From: Alphaproteobacteria bacterium
Lineage (GTDB): Bacteria > Pseudomonadota > Alphaproteobacteria > Caulobacterales > Maricaulaceae
Assembly: GCA_018222865.1 (NCBI GenBank)
Contig: JAAEZM010000002.1
Coordinates: 182,982-246,981, forward strand
DNA length: 64,000 nucleotides
Direction: 5' to 3'
Below, piece by piece: positions 62,590 through 64,000 of this stretch. Both the position numbers and the translations under genes were made by a program. Each line of letters begins with the position of its first letter. Within the stretch, counting starts at the first letter, position 1. The notes beneath the pieces were generated by a model, which ran no database searches, had not been told where the DNA came from, and saw only the letters and a list, made by a program, of their open reading frames with translations.

Positions 62590-62802
62590 TTACTCCTTGA
62601 TTTCAAACTTAAAGTACTTGTTCCGACGGGTTCCGGTCGGGACCGGCATGCGCGGATTGTTTCGTCGAAGCGGGGTGGGTTCTGGCTTCAGCTCTACACC
62701 GGCTTTGGGCGCAGATTTTCGTTCCGCCGGAACCGCCCGCTGTTCAGCGGGAGGGCCATCAGCCCTGACCGGGCCGGCCGCGATGGGCGCCAGAGCGTCC
62801 AT
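62590..62802 (-). CDS. Possible small protein between amtB and the TorF gene
   Basis: A 70-residue frame: starts 20 bases after the amtB stop and ends TAA just before the ribosome site of the TorF gene, so its own stop (AAGGAGTAA) overlaps that site. It is Pro/Ala/Arg-rich with a charged end (RRNKYFKFEIKE). No ribosome site for its own start is visible and no family is known. It may be coupled to the TorF gene, or may be only leader sequence. Confidence 0.35.
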   Translation of the reverse strand: MDALAPIAAGPVRADGPPAEQRAVPAERKSAPKAGVELKPEPTPLRRNNPRMPVPTGTRRNKYFKFEIKE

Positions 62803-62822
62803 CGCAACCGGAAGCGCCGCGA

Positions 62823-64000
62823 TCAGGCCAGAGCCTCGTCCTTTCCCTCTTTTCCCTCAGTGTGGAAGACGGCGCCGGCGCTATGGCCAAGCTCGGACAA
62901 ATCACCGCCAACCGTCTCTTCATCAGCCGTGAGGCGGATGCCGATCGTCACTTTCAGGATCAACCAGACGGCAAAGCTGCTCAGGAAGACGAAGGCCCCG
63001 ATTGCGCCAACGCCGACGGCCTGGCCATAGAAGGTGGCATCGCTATTGGTCAGCGGCACAGCCATCGTGCCCCAAATACCCGCGAAGAGGTGGACCGGGA
63101 TGGCGCCAACGACGTCGTCAATGTGCAGCGCTTCGAGCAATTTCGCACCAAAGGTCGCGATAGTCGCACCCACGGCACCGATCAGGATGGCCTCGAAAAT
63201 TGTCGGGGTGAGAGGTTCAGCTGTAATGGCAACAAGCCCGGCCAGAGCGCCGTTCAGGCAGTAGGCGAGGTTGGCCTTGCCCCGGCCCAGCAGCAAAGAC
63301 AATCCGTATGCCGTCATCACACCAGCAGCAGCAGCCATATTGGTGTTGGCGAATATCTGGGAGATCGCAACAGCATCCGCAGCAGAGCCCATGGCGAGCT
63401 GAGAGGCGCCGTTGAAGCCGAACCAACCAAACCAGAGAACGAATGTCCCCAGTGTGGCAAGCGGCAAGGAAGAAGGCTGCATAACAACCGCATCCGGACC
63501 GAAACGACCTGAACGCGCACCAATCAAGATGGCACCGGCGAGCGCGGCCCAACCGCCTGTGGAGTGGACGAGCGTAGAGCCGGCAAAGTCTGAGAAGCCA
63601 AATTGGCTATCGAGCCAGCCTGCACCCCACTCCCAGCTGCCCTGGATCGGATAGATGAAGCCGGTCAGAACAACCACGAAGATGAAGAATGAGCCCAGCT
63701 TGACCCGTTCAGCAATCGTACCGGAAACAATCGAAGCCGCCGTCGCGACGAACACCATCTGGAAGAACCAGTCCGATGCGGCGGAATAGCCGGTGGACAG
63801 ATCAATCGCCTCATCGGCTGCGACTTCGGAAGGGCTCCACATGGAGATATTGCCGAAGAAGGGGGTATCTCCGCCATACATGAGATTATAGCCAACACCG
63901 AAGAACATCAGTCCCGCGATAGAATAAAGCGCGATGTTTTTCAGGCAGATGGCTGCAGCATGTTTGGTGCGCACAAAGCCCGCTTCAAGCATGGCAAACC
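62823..64000 (-). CDS. amtB: Ammonium transporter (partial, N-terminus beyond window)
   Basis: At least 392 residues; the frame is still open at 64000 and MLEAGFVRTKHAAAICLKN is the second part of the usual AmtB first span, so the true start is outside. The twin-His channel residues are present: His in FAGSTLVHSTGGWAALAGA and His in DDVVGAIPVHLFAGIWG. The C-terminal tail (DLSELGHSAGAVF) is the one that binds GlnK/PII. PII is usually encoded just upstream, which would be outside this window. Confidence 0.93.
   Translation of the reverse strand, partial: FAMLEAGFVRTKHAAAICLKNIALYSIAGLMFFGVGYNLMYGGDTPFFGNISMWSPSEVAADEAIDLSTGYSAASDWFFQMVFVATAASIVSGTIAERVKLGSFFIFVVVLTGFIYPIQGSWEWGAGWLDSQFGFSDFAGSTLVHSTGGWAALAGAILIGARSGRFGPDAVVMQPSSLPLATLGTFVLWFGWFGFNGASQLAMGSAADAVAISQIFANTNMAAAAGVMTAYGLSLLLGRGKANLAYCLNGALAGLVAITAEPLTPTIFEAILIGAVGATIATFGAKLLEALHIDDVVGAIPVHLFAGIWGTMAVPLTNSDATFYGQAVGVGAIGAFVFLSSFAVWLILKVTIGIRLTADEETVGGDLSELGHSAGAVFHTEGKEGKDEALA

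Overview
The window is GC-rich, densely packed chromosomal DNA from an alphaproteobacterium. The best fit is a stalked or prosthecate marine lineage (Maricaulales/Hyphomonadaceae type). That placement is an inference from the gene repertoire: a DUF3450/TtpC-type ExbB-ExbD-TonB cluster, a marine class GN sortase with its VIT/vWA target, DUF2336 and DUF3775 proteins, UvrB with an extended N-terminus, and a TorF-type porin beside amtB. No rRNA, transposase, integrase, CRISPR array or replication origin is visible. Most genes read as ordinary chromosomal genes. The main exception is a short accessory block at about 35.6-39.4 kb.

Layout. 0-2.3 kb: two secreted low-complexity, glycine-zipper proteins, one cut by the window edge. 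2.3-7.5 kb: aroC, a J-domain protein, pdxH, a DUF1499 membrane protein, a metallo-beta-lactamase-fold hydrolase and an ATP-grasp-like protein. 7.5-12.1 kb: a small membrane peptide and a peptide ABC importer (two permeases and a lipoprotein binding protein, but no ATPases). 12.1-15.9 kb: a DUF3667 membrane protein, sppA, tRNA-Pro(CGG) and tRNA-Gln(TTG). 16.6-24.9 kb: an operon-like Ttp/TonB energy-transduction cluster (DUF3450, TtpC-like, ExbB, ExbD, ExbD, TonB, TPR) followed by a second, paralogous TPR-TonB pair. 25-35.6 kb: an S9 lipoprotein peptidase, an MFS transporter, a DoxX-like protein, DUF2336, a TAP-type alpha/beta hydrolase with a membrane tail, and small cytosolic proteins.

35.6-39.4 kb: an accessory block bounded by palindromic repeats of the GTCATCCCGG type. 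It holds a two-TM protein, an MrcB-HNH nuclease and a PD-(D/E)XK nuclease, a plausible anti-invader module. 39.4-46.2 kb: uvrB, three stand-alone response regulators, DUF3775, a class A beta-lactamase with an RSG motif like the CARB/PSE carbenicillinases, and a threonine aldolase. 46.3-50.1 kb: a TonB-like protein lacking the usual C-terminal domain, then the class GN sortase and its surface target. 50.3-54 kb: blaI, blaR1 fused to ankyrin repeats, and a class C-type serine hydrolase, with a palindromic candidate operator upstream. 54.2-57.3 kb: a NIT-domain chemoreceptor, a STAS protein and an AhpD-like protein. 57.4-60.7 kb: a probable copper-linked operon (DUF2946, OprC-like TonB receptor, PepSY). 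60.8-64 kb: an AlkA-type glycosylase, a small membrane protein, a TorF-type porin, a doubtful small ORF and amtB running off the end.

Working links between genes. The TonB/ExbBD machinery probably powers TonB-dependent receptors such as the one at 58-60 kb. The BlaI/BlaR1 pair probably controls its own operon and is a possible regulator of cell-wall-active serine hydrolases. The sortase anchors its overlapping neighbour. Assignments come from reading translations and motifs; no database search was run.
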